DNA of 5,628 nucleotides from NCBI GenBank assembly GCA_900313435.1, contig OMRF01000305.1, forward strand, positions 1 through 5,628, given 5' to 3'. Below, piece after piece: positions 1 to 5,628 of this stretch. A model generated the notes under the pieces. The model saw nothing but the letters and a program-made list of their open reading frames with translations, was not told where the DNA came from and searched no databases. Numbering within the stretch: position 1 is the stretch's first letter; every line of letters starts with the position of its first letter. This DNA is from an uncultured Lachnospiraceae bacterium (lineage in GTDB: Bacteria; Bacillota; Clostridia; Lachnospirales; Lachnospiraceae). Position numbers and translations under genes: made by a program.

Positions 1-272
1 CGGACACGCCTTCAGAGCCGCAAGAACCGGACGTTCCCGGTGGGAGTACAGACACGGATCCCTCGGAACTGAAGAGTGTTACGATCTATCCCAGCGAATC
101 TTCCCTGAAGGTCAGCGAGGACCTGTACAGGGCAGGTATAATAGACGATCCTGTTTCCTTCAACAGATACCTTGAATCTAACGGTTACGATTATAACATA
201 CAGACGGGAACCTTTTGGATCTCTCCCAATGCTTCCTATGACACAATAGCTCACGCGATTACGAATATCTGA
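1..272 (+). CDS. Short MltG/YceG-like protein, C-terminal end only (5' end outside window)
   Basis: The open frame enters from the left edge (first full codon at base 3) and ends at TGA 270-272, leaving 89 residues. The first ~22 visible residues are a Pro/Glu/Asp/Ser/Thr-rich linker (DTPSEPQEPDVPGG...). The rest (VTIYPSESSLKVSEDLYRAG, then IIDDPVSFNRYLESNGYDY, then IQTGTFWISPNASYDTIAHA) has the pattern of the LysM-like N-terminal domain of MltG/YceG: 'x-VSxxLxxxGII-xxxxxFxxYL...G.Y.I.....YxxI...I'. In full MltG, an inner-membrane endolytic transglycosylase that cuts nascent glycan strands, a catalytic domain with an essential Glu follows. Here the protein stops directly after the LysM-like part, so it is probably a short membrane-anchored MltG relative without transglycosylase activity; an N-terminal membrane segment would lie outside the window. 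It probably shares an operon with the YfhO gene 2 bases downstream. The family call is by pattern and moderately sure; function is unknown. Confidence 0.65.
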   Translation, partial: DTPSEPQEPDVPGGSTDTDPSELKSVTIYPSESSLKVSEDLYRAGIIDDPVSFNRYLESNGYDYNIQTGTFWISPNASYDTIAHAITNI

Positions 273-274
273 TC

Positions 275-2737
275 ATGAAAGATTTTTTGAAAAGGCATGA
301 CTGCTTAAGCGCTTTCATGCTTGGCTTTTTCCTGTTTACAGCGGCCTTGCTGCCAGCTCTTGTCATGAGAGGCGGCTTCTTTTATTATTACGGCGATTAC
401 AATTATCAATCAATAGAGTTCTATACCTACGTCCACCGCGCCATAAAGGAGGGGTATCTTTTCTGGAATCCTTTGCTCGAGTGGGGTGGTACTCTTGTCG
501 GTTCAATGGGGAGCTATGCGGTAAGTCCTTTTCTGATGCTCCTTCTCCCCTTTCCCAATGGATGGATACCTTATCTTCTTCCTTTGCTGATGGCGTTTCG
601 CTACGCTACTGCGACGATGACTTCCTATGCGTGGCTTCGTACTGTCGTCAAGACGAAGAGAATGGCTCTTTTTGGCGCCCTTATCTATTCATTTTCAGGT
701 TTCCAGGCAATAAACATAGTATTTTCATCCTTCCACGATATCACTGCCTTTTTCCCGTTATACCTTCTTTCCTTTGACAGACTTATGAAGGAGGGTAAGA
801 AGACGGGCTTTATACTGATGACAGCCCTGCTGTCCTCTATAAGCCTTTATTCCTTCTATGGGCAGGTCATTTTCTTCCTGATATACTTTTTCACAAGGTA
901 TTTCTCTCCCTGGGATTTCCGGACAAAGTGGAGAAGCGAAGCGGAAAAGATAAGGAGGCGGCAAAATCTAAAGCGCTTCCTTCTTGCTGCTTTCACCGGC
1001 ATTGTAGGTGTCATGATAGCCGCCGTTATCATCATATGCTCTATTCAGGGACTTTTCGGGAACACCAGGATAGGAAAGAATGTGGCGGGAGAGTCAATTT
1101 TTGCCTTCTCCGACTCCACCACCATCTGGGCAATATTCAAGTCATTGTTCTTCATACCTGAGCAGATGGGCTATCAGAGCTTCTTCTATAACGGCGAGTA
1201 TGACTGGTCCTCTATGAGCCTTTATCTACCCCTGGTATCAATATCAGGTATAATCGCGTTTTTTGCGCTGAAAAGAGGAAAATGGAAGAAAGACTGGATG
1301 GGGAGGATATTTTTGGTCCTTACCGTCTTTTCTCTGGTCTCAGGTCTTAATGCGGCCTTTTCCGCCTTCAACAATGATTATTTCGCGAGATGGTTCTATA
1401 TGTTCACGCTGATCCTTGCGGCAATGTCAGCGAAGGCCTTTGAGGAGGTCTACTGCTTTTACGGAACGAGGGATTCGAGGAGGACGGAGAACGGTCTTCG
1501 GAAAGGGGCGGTATTTGTCCTTGTGATGACGGTGCTTTTTTCCTCGGTTTCCATAATCTCGGACAATTTTTATCTTTACATCATAGTGGTCTCGATAGTC
1601 GGGGCTTTGATGCTTCTTTTCATTGTATTCCTTCATCCGGTCTCGAAGCTGCTTGTAGTGCTTATGGCGATCTTTTGCGCGTTTTCTACCGGAACCGTTG
1701 TGTTTGCAGGCTTTCAGATGACTTCTCCCGTCATATCGAAAAATTTCAGGGAGCATGTATTGAATGATGATCCGGGACTTGACACTGAAGTGTTCAGCAG
1801 AGTTGAGGATGATGCGTCAAACAGGCCTATAGTCTGGGGCTACGCTCCCTCGGAGGCCTTTATTTCAACTCCGGCGCCCTCGGTCTTTGCAGTATTCAAG
1901 AATCTTCAGACTGAGAGGATGATGACCTCTCATGTCGACAAGGATGAGAGAGGGCTTCGAGCGCTGCTCTCAACCAGATATTATCTTTACAGAAACCTTT
2001 CCTTTGAGGAAAATGCCCCGAGGATAATAAGGGAACCTGATACCGGAAGCACCGGGGAAGACGGCATGAGGACCGATACGGATTCAAAAGAGGATTCGAT
2101 CCCGAAGTACTTTGCATATCAGGGCGACTGTGACGGATTTTCTATTTATGAGAACGAATATTTCATACCTATGGGCTTTACCTTTGATTCCTTCATCAGG
2201 GAGAGTGAAGTTAAGGAAATACTCTATCCGGATGATAATAAGAGCGATCTTCAGCAGTACAACCTTCTGAAGGCGGACAGTCTTTTGGTAAAGGATATCA
2301 TCCTTTCTGACGAGCAGGCTGAAAGGTATAGCGATATATTGGCTCATGACAGTCAGGAAAGGTGGCTCACTCTTACTGATACAGAGTTTAAGTCGCAGTG
2401 TGAGAGGCGTGCTCAGTCAGCCTGCACTTCGTTTTCCTATGATCCTGATGGTTATACGGCAAGGATCTCTATGAGCAGAAAGAATCTGGTGTTTTTCTCC
2501 ATCCCCTATGACAAGGGCTTCAAGGCCTATGTGGACGGAGAAGAGACTGTCATTGAGAAAGTCGATTTCGGTTTCATGGCAGTGCCGGTGTCTTCGGGAG
2601 AGCATGAGATACGTCTCGAATACAGGCCCTATGGCTTCGGATATGCAATAATATGCACGATATGCGGACTGGTGATAACCTTACTGCTTTTTCTTTACGA
2701 CAGGAAAAAAGTTACAGAATTATTACGAAAGTGTTGA
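275..2737 (+). CDS. YfhO-family polytopic membrane protein (putative GT-C-like glycosyltransferase)
   Basis: This 820-residue protein has the YfhO layout. A first membrane segment lies at ~11-31, followed by an extracytoplasmic loop with the acidic GDYNYQ motif (40-45) and the family-typical FWNPLLEWGG...GS...SPF stretch (63-86). About eleven more hydrophobic segments run to ~480, including the NDYFARWFYM motif (367-376). A large extracytoplasmic domain follows (~481-787), ending in the family hallmark SIPYDKGFKAYVDG (742-755) and VSSGEHEIRLEYRP, then a last membrane segment (~788-807) and a Lys/Arg-rich tail. In Bacillus subtilis, YfhO is implicated in moving GlcNAc from an undecaprenyl carrier onto lipoteichoic acid, together with CsbB and GtcA; the acceptor here is unknown. 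Length is normal. The start is fixed by an in-frame TGA at 239-241, leaving ATG 275 as the only standard start. No Shine-Dalgarno is visible, so translation is probably coupled to the upstream gene. An acidic Gly/Ser/Asp-rich stretch at ~588-608 looks like an added linker. Confidence 0.88.
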   Translation: MKDFLKRHDCLSAFMLGFFLFTAALLPALVMRGGFFYYYGDYNYQSIEFYTYVHRAIKEGYLFWNPLLEWGGTLVGSMGSYAVSPFLMLLLPFPNGWIPYLLPLLMAFRYATATMTSYAWLRTVVKTKRMALFGALIYSFSGFQAINIVFSSFHDITAFFPLYLLSFDRLMKEGKKTGFILMTALLSSISLYSFYGQVIFFLIYFFTRYFSPWDFRTKWRSEAEKIRRRQNLKRFLLAAFTGIVGVMIAAVIIICSIQGLFGNTRIGKNVAGESIFAFSDSTTIWAIFKSLFFIPEQMGYQSFFYNGEYDWSSMSLYLPLVSISGIIAFFALKRGKWKKDWMGRIFLVLTVFSLVSGLNAAFSAFNNDYFARWFYMFTLILAAMSAKAFEEVYCFYGTRDSRRTENGLRKGAVFVLVMTVLFSSVSIISDNFYLYIIVVSIVGALMLLFIVFLHPVSKLLVVLMAIFCAFSTGTVVFAGFQMTSPVISKNFREHVLNDDPGLDTEVFSRVEDDASNRPIVWGYAPSEAFISTPAPSVFAVFKNLQTERMMTSHVDKDERGLRALLSTRYYLYRNLSFEENAPRIIREPDTGSTGEDGMRTDTDSKEDSIPKYFAYQGDCDGFSIYENEYFIPMGFTFDSFIRESEVKEILYPDDNKSDLQQYNLLKADSLLVKDIILSDEQAERYSDILAHDSQERWLTLTDTEFKSQCERRAQSACTSFSYDPDGYTARISMSRKNLVFFSIPYDKGFKAYVDGEETVIEKVDFGFMAVPVSSGEHEIRLEYRPYGFGYAIICTICGLVITLLLFLYDRKKVTELLRKC

Positions 2738-2763
2738 CAGATATTAATAAAGCGTGATATATT
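2734..2763 (+). promoter_or_regulatory. Sigma-A-type promoter for the NlpC/P60 gene
   Basis: A perfect -35 hexamer TTGACA (2734-2739) is followed by an 18-base A/T-rich spacer and TATATT (2758-2763, 5 of 6 matches to TATAAT). The -35 box contains the TGA stop of the YfhO gene. Transcription would start near 2770, giving a leader of roughly 45 bases before the ATG at 2814. This start point lies downstream of the alternative GTG at 2754, which argues that the GTG is not used. The call is by pattern only. Confidence 0.6.
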
Positions 2764-2798
2764 TGTTGACGGTGTTTAACAATTCTTTTTTCAGATAT

Positions 2799-2803
2799 GG
2801 GGA
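2799..2803 (+). promoter_or_regulatory. Weak ribosome binding site selecting ATG 2814
   Basis: GGGGA sits 10 bases before ATG 2814 and is a partial match to the Shine-Dalgarno consensus. The competing in-frame GTG at 2754 has only AT-rich sequence and AAAGC before it, with no purine-rich Shine-Dalgarno, so this weak site favours the ATG. Confidence 0.45.
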
Positions 2804-2813
2804 AATCCAATAT

Positions 2814-3953
2814 ATGTCAATTTTTTCAAAGATTAATAAAAAAGGTGCCGCAAATATTGCGATAGTGGCGGGACTGCTTGTTACGGTTACTGTCGTTTCC
2901 ACAGTGGGAGCGGATGGGCTTAAAGTCTCAACAGTTTCAGGGGATTTGGAGAACGAAGTATATCAGGAGGTTTCAAAGGCTGCTCCTTCCGCGGGGGCGA
3001 GTGTTTTCACAACTCCGACTCTCTCTGCATATGAAGAGACTGCATCTTCAGATGAAGGCCTTCTTAGCGCTGAAGCGACCGCATCGAGCGTTACCGGAGC
3101 CTTTGATCCCGCGGCGTTCGGCTATACAAATCTTGGTATATGCAAGGTATCCGAGGGAAATCTTAATATCAGAAAAACTCCTTCCACTGAAGGTTCCGTC
3201 GTTGGCAAGCTCAGAAAGAACAACGCCTGTGAGGTGCTTGGAGAGGAGAATGGCTTTACACATATCAAATCCGGCGAGGTGGAGGGCTATGTCAAGTCTG
3301 AATACCTCTATACCGGGGAAGAGGCTTTAAATGCGGCAAAGGATGCTGTTCAGACTGTCGCGAGGATCACAGCTTCCGCGATCAATGTCCGTAAAGAACC
3401 CTCCGTCAACTCCGAGAAGATCGGTACGGCAGCGAAGGACTCTGAACTCATCTATGTAGGTGAAGAAAACGGTTTTGCCAGGATAGACTATAATGGCGGC
3501 GATGCTTATGTTTCAAAGGATTTCGTTGAGATCAAGCAGGTCCTGACTCACGCGATCACGATCACTGAGGCGCGCTACGGCGAGGGTGTATCGGATGTCA
3601 GGGCTGATCTCGTTAATTATGCTATGAGATTTCTGGGGAATCCTTATGTATGGGGCGGAACCTCGCTTACAAAAGGAATCGACTGCTCCGGCTTTACTAT
3701 GAAAGTTTATGAGAGATACGGAATATCGCTTCCTCATTACTCTGTTGCCCAGGCGCAGTGCGGTACCAGGATCAAGGCTTCACAGGCGAAGCCCGGTGAT
3801 CTGTTCTTCTATGGCGGGAGCCGTATCAGCCACGTGGCTATCTATATCGGGAATGGTCAGGTCATTCATGCAAGTTCTCCGAGAGTAGGGATCATCATTT
3901 CTTCGGCATATATGAGCACTCCCGTGGCAGTAGTCAGACTTTTTAATGATTGA
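2814..3953 (+). CDS. Secreted SH3b-SH3b-NlpC/P60 peptidoglycan endopeptidase
   Basis: This is a 379-residue exported cell-wall hydrolase. Residues 1-33 form a signal peptide: basic start (KINKK), a hydrophobic run AANIAIVAGLLVTVTVVSTV, and a likely cut after VGA. A Ser/Thr/Ala/Glu-rich linker (34-106) follows. Two bacterial SH3 domains come next (~107-167 with LNIRKTPS, and ~181-240 with INVRKEPS), expected to bind peptidoglycan. The C-terminal NlpC/P60 domain (~262-379) carries the papain-like triad: Cys291 in DCSGF, His340 in SHVAIYIG, His352 in IHAS, plus the typical NPYVWGG and KPGDLFF motifs. Such enzymes usually cut the gamma-D-Glu to diamino-acid bond of stem peptides; that specificity is inferred. 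The domain is complete, so the enzyme should be active. An upstream in-frame GTG at 2754 would add 20 residues, but it lacks a ribosome site, spoils the signal peptide and lies before the predicted transcription start. The gene ends in tandem TGA-TAG, then a terminator. The YfhO gene ends 76 bases upstream. Confidence 0.92.
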   Translation: MSIFSKINKKGAANIAIVAGLLVTVTVVSTVGADGLKVSTVSGDLENEVYQEVSKAAPSAGASVFTTPTLSAYEETASSDEGLLSAEATASSVTGAFDPAAFGYTNLGICKVSEGNLNIRKTPSTEGSVVGKLRKNNACEVLGEENGFTHIKSGEVEGYVKSEYLYTGEEALNAAKDAVQTVARITASAINVRKEPSVNSEKIGTAAKDSELIYVGEENGFARIDYNGGDAYVSKDFVEIKQVLTHAITITEARYGEGVSDVRADLVNYAMRFLGNPYVWGGTSLTKGIDCSGFTMKVYERYGISLPHYSVAQAQCGTRIKASQAKPGDLFFYGGSRISHVAIYIGNGQVIHASSPRVGIIISSAYMSTPVAVVRLFND

Positions 3954-3971
3954 TAGTGTCCGCACGAAAAT

Positions 3972-4000
3972 TTGCCTTTACTTTGTAAGACCACTATGAT
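3972..4000 (+). promoter_or_regulatory. Possible promoter upstream of the 4006 hairpin
   Basis: TTGCCT (3972-3977, 4 of 6 to TTGACA), a 17-base spacer, and TATGAT (3995-4000, 5 of 6 to TATAAT) form a plausible sigma-A promoter. Transcription would start near 4006-4007, at the first base of the terminator-like hairpin. I find no better promoter between the hairpin and rpsO, so this may serve rpsO, but it could also be a chance match in AT-rich sequence. Confidence 0.35.
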
Positions 4001-4005
4001 ACTAT

Positions 4006-4047
4006 ACGAAAGCGCGTTTTCTAAACAAGCGCGCTTTTCGTTTGTTT
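4006..4047 (+). terminator. Intrinsic terminator after the NlpC/P60 gene
   Basis: An 11-bp stem pairs ACGAAAGCGCG (4006-4016) with CGCGCTTTTCGT (4030-4041), with one bulged T at 4038 and a 13-base loop. It is followed by TTTGTTT (4041-4047). The GC-rich inner stem and the T-rich tail fit a Rho-independent terminator, placed about 50 bases after the stop codons. If the promoter at 3972-4000 is real, the same hairpin would instead begin the rpsO leader. Confidence 0.75.
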
Positions 4048-4096
4048 ATCCAAGGCCCGGTTTTTGGACACTCCGGCCAATGGCTTAGCTTTGGAT
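4048..4096 (+). promoter_or_regulatory. Candidate S15-binding leader RNA of rpsO (three-way junction)
   Basis: A 9-bp helix pairs ATCCAAGGC (4048-4056) with GCTTTGGAT (4088-4096), with a single G-U pair (4054/4090) next to a G-C pair (4055/4089). Inside it two short hairpins can form: CGG/CCG (4058-4060 with 4073-4075) and GCC/GGC (4076-4078 with 4082-4084). Together they make a three-way junction. S15 is known to recognise a G-U/G-C step beside a three-way junction in 16S rRNA and in some rpsO leaders, where it represses its own translation. The fold was drawn by hand. A rival hairpin can form from CCA-GGCC-GG (4050-4060) with CC-GGCC-TGG (4073-4083). The regulatory role is inference. Confidence 0.4.
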
Positions 4097-4120
4097 GTAA
4101 ATTATTATGATCAGAAGAAA

Positions 4121-4126
4121 AGGAGA
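4121..4126 (+). promoter_or_regulatory. Ribosome binding site of rpsO
   Basis: AGGAGA lies 7 bases before ATG 4134 and is a strong Shine-Dalgarno. It falls inside the frame that would begin at the upstream ATG 4107, so it fixes 4134 as the true rpsO start. Confidence 0.85.
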
Positions 4127-4133
4127 AACGAAA

Positions 4134-4400
4134 ATGATCGCACATGAAAAGAAACAGTCAATCATCAACGAGTATGCAAGAACAGAGGGTGATACCGGTT
4201 CACCCGAGGTACAGGTAGCTGTCCTCTCCGCACGGATCGCGGAACTGACAGAACACCTGAAGGCAAATCCGAAGGATCATCACTCAAGGAGAGGTCTTTT
4301 GAAGATGGTCGGAAAGAGAAGGAATCTTCTCGGATACTTGAAGAACAAGGACATCGAGCGTTATCGTAAGCTGATCGAGCGTCTCGGTCTCAGAAAGTAA
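4134..4400 (+). CDS. rpsO: 30S ribosomal protein S15
   Basis: This 88-residue protein matches the usual length of S15 (88-89). It binds the three-way junction of the central domain of 16S rRNA early in 30S assembly, alongside S6, S18 and S8. The sequence holds the family core: EGDTGSPEVQVAVLSARIAE (residues 19-38), then LTEHLK, then the strongly conserved DHHSRRGLLKMVGKRRNLLG (47-66), then YLK and the C-terminal RYRKLIERLGLRK. An upstream in-frame ATG at 4107 would add nine residues (MIRRKGETK), but it would have to translate through the Shine-Dalgarno and is not the family start. rpsO is followed by pnp after 83 bases, an order conserved in many bacteria. A structured leader precedes it that may allow control by S15 itself. 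Confidence 0.98.
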   Translation: MIAHEKKQSIINEYARTEGDTGSPEVQVAVLSARIAELTEHLKANPKDHHSRRGLLKMVGKRRNLLGYLKNKDIERYRKLIERLGLRK

Positions 4401-4413
4401 GCAGGGTCTTTTT

Positions 4414-4450
4414 ACAGGGCGGGTTTTTCATCCGCCCTGTTTAATGTTTT
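4414..4450 (+). terminator. Hairpin with T-rich tail between rpsO and pnp (terminator or attenuator)
   Basis: A perfect 9-bp stem pairs ACAGGGCGG (4414-4422) with CCGCCCTGT (4432-4440), plus a possible G-U closing pair. The loop is GTTTTTCAT, and the tail TTTAATGTTTT has its T run broken by AATG. It starts 14 bases after the rpsO stop and ends 34 bases before pnp. The interrupted tail suggests partial termination, so that some transcripts read on into pnp. A processing site for the rpsO-pnp messenger, as known in Escherichia coli, is another possibility. Confidence 0.65.
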
Positions 4451-4483
4451 GGTAGAAAAAAGAAGTAAGTAGGAGAAGACGAA

Positions 4484-5628
4484 ATGGAAGAAAAAAGATT
4501 TGAAATGGAACTTGGCGGAAGGAAGCTTTCCGTAACCGTCGGCAAAGTAGCCGCTCAGGCAAATGGAGCTGTCCTCATCAGCTATGGAGAGACTACAGTC
4601 CTTGCTACCGCAACCGCCTCGGAAAAACCCAGAGAGGGGATTGATTTCTTTCCTCTTTCCGTTGATTTTGAAGAGAAGATGTACGCTGTAGGAAAGATGC
4701 CCGGAGGTTTCAACAAGAGGGAAGGAAAGGCGTCCGAGAACGCAGTCCTTACATCACGCGTCATTGACCGCCCTATGAGACCGCTCTTCCCGAAGGATTA
4801 CAGGAATGATGTTACGCTTGACACTCTTGTGCTTTCAGTGGATCCCGATTGTCGTCCGGAGATAGTTGCCATGAACGGTGCGGCTATCGCTACGACTATC
4901 TCAGATATTCCCTTTGACGGCCCTGTGGCTATGACCCAGCTTGGAATGATAAACGGCGAGCTCATCATCAATCCTTCCCAGGCCGACTGGGACAGGGGAG
5001 ATTTGAAGCTTACAGTTGCATCCACCAGACAGAAGGTCATCATGATCGAAGCCGGTGCAAACGAGATCCCTGATGATGTCATGATAAATGCTATCTACAA
5101 GGCTCATGAGATCAACGGCACCATTATCGATTTTATTGACGGAATCGTAAGGGAATGCGGAAAGAAAAAGCATGAATACGAACATCACGTTATACCGCAG
5201 GATCTCTATGACGAGATGAAGAAGCTCGTTCCTTCCGAGGAAATGGAAAATGCTGTATTCACTGACGAGAAGCAGCTTCGTGAGGAAAATATCTCAAAGA
5301 TCACCGACCGTCTTGCCGAAGCCTTCAAGGATAATGAGGAATGGCTTAGTATTCTTCCGGATGCCATCTATGATTATGAGAAAAAGACAGTGAGGAAGAT
5401 GATATTAAAGGACGGTAAGCGTCCCGATGGAAGGGCTATGGAACAGATCAGGCCGCTTTCAGCCGAAGTCGACCTCATTCCCAGGGTTCACGGAAGTGCC
5501 ATGTTCACACGTGGACAGACCCAGATCTGCGATATAGTTACCCTTGCTCCTCTTTCAGAGGCACAGAGGGTAGAGGGCTTAGATCCCAACATTACCGAGA
5601 AGAGATATATCCATCAGTACAATTTCCC
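4484..5628 (+). CDS. pnp: Polynucleotide phosphorylase, N-terminal 381 residues (3' end outside window)
   Basis: PNPase is a trimeric exoribonuclease that degrades RNA 3' to 5' with phosphate, releasing nucleoside diphosphates. Its usual length is about 700 residues, so about 54% is present, open to the window edge. ATG 4484 follows AGGAG (4471-4475) at 8 bases. Visible parts are the first RNase PH domain (~1-215) with GETTVLATATAS, the signature VGKMPGGFNKREGK (69-82) and SRVIDRPMRPLFP (91-103); the helical linker domain (~235-310); and the start of the second RNase PH domain with KDGKRPDGR (309-317), IRPLSAEVDLIPRVHGSAMF and FTRGQTQ (341-347). The catalytic Asp residues of the second domain and the KH and S1 domains lie beyond the window. 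No frameshift or stop interrupts it. It follows rpsO, as in many bacteria, and is probably transcribed partly by read-through past the 4414 hairpin. Confidence 0.98.
   Translation, partial: MEEKRFEMELGGRKLSVTVGKVAAQANGAVLISYGETTVLATATASEKPREGIDFFPLSVDFEEKMYAVGKMPGGFNKREGKASENAVLTSRVIDRPMRPLFPKDYRNDVTLDTLVLSVDPDCRPEIVAMNGAAIATTISDIPFDGPVAMTQLGMINGELIINPSQADWDRGDLKLTVASTRQKVIMIEAGANEIPDDVMINAIYKAHEINGTIIDFIDGIVRECGKKKHEYEHHVIPQDLYDEMKKLVPSEEMENAVFTDEKQLREENISKITDRLAEAFKDNEEWLSILPDAIYDYEKKTVRKMILKDGKRPDGRAMEQIRPLSAEVDLIPRVHGSAMFTRGQTQICDIVTLAPLSEAQRVEGLDPNITEKRYIHQYNF

Noticed and set aside
1427..1756. 109-codon open frame on the minus strand inside the YfhO gene.
   Set aside because: It is rich in Lys, Arg and His with no recognisable domain, and lies wholly opposite a well-supported gene; it is a shadow of the coding strand.
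2766..2799. A second TTGACG (2766-2771) upstream of the NlpC/P60 gene as another -35 box.
   Set aside because: No acceptable -10 box lies 16-18 bases downstream.
2754..2813. GTG start that would lengthen the NlpC/P60 protein by 20 residues.
   Set aside because: It has no ribosome site, lies before the predicted transcription start, and would place a mixed hydrophobic segment before a normal signal peptide.
3955..4072. AGTGTCC (3955-3961) and GGACACT (4066-4072) form a 7-base inverted repeat around the NlpC/P60 terminator, like the ends of a small mobile element.
   Set aside because: Seven matching bases within about 110 bp are expected fairly often by chance, there is no flanking target duplication, and the interior is explained by the terminator and rpsO leader.
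4107..4133. Upstream in-frame ATG that would extend rpsO by nine residues.
   Set aside because: The extension contains the strong Shine-Dalgarno for ATG 4134, and S15 proteins start at the equivalent of 4134.
4582..5188. Minus-strand open frames of 60-95 codons opposite pnp.
   Set aside because: They lie opposite highly conserved PNPase sequence, overlap one another and resemble no known protein.

Overview
The window looks like chromosomal DNA from a Gram-positive Clostridia, most likely a member of the Lachnospiraceae. This is an inference from four things: the S15 and PNPase sequences have a clostridial flavour (for example the CDIVTLAPLSEAQR stretch of PNPase), the YfhO and SH3b-NlpC/P60 envelope proteins are Firmicutes types, Shine-Dalgarno sites before the housekeeping genes are strong AGGAG types, and base composition is moderate. 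All five genes lie on the + strand. No mobile element, CRISPR array, tRNA or rRNA is visible.

Left part (1-3953) is a cell-envelope block. It opens with the C-terminal end of a short MltG/YceG-like protein that stops right after the LysM-like domain, so it has no catalytic domain. Two bases later comes a full-length YfhO-family polytopic membrane protein (275-2737), a GT-C-like putative glycosyltransferase, probably translationally coupled to its neighbour. A near-consensus sigma-A promoter (TTGACA, 18-base spacer, TATATT) overlaps the yfhO stop codon. It appears to drive a secreted peptidoglycan hydrolase with two SH3b domains and a C-terminal NlpC/P60 domain (2814-3953), which ends in tandem stops and is followed by an intrinsic terminator.

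The stretch 3954-4133 is a non-coding leader. It holds the terminator hairpin, a possible promoter directly upstream of that hairpin, and an RNA fold just before rpsO that can be drawn as a three-way junction with a G-U/G-C step. That is the kind of structure ribosomal protein S15 is known to bind when it represses its own mRNA.

Right part (4134-5628) is the widely conserved rpsO-pnp pair: ribosomal protein S15, a perfect 9-bp hairpin with a T-rich tail in the gap, and the first 381 codons of polynucleotide phosphorylase, cut by the window end.

I see no new multi-gene defence or mobile system here. The item most worth a second look is the candidate S15-binding leader. Next are the catalytic-domain-less MltG-like gene beside yfhO and the arrangement of promoter and hairpin at 3972-4047.
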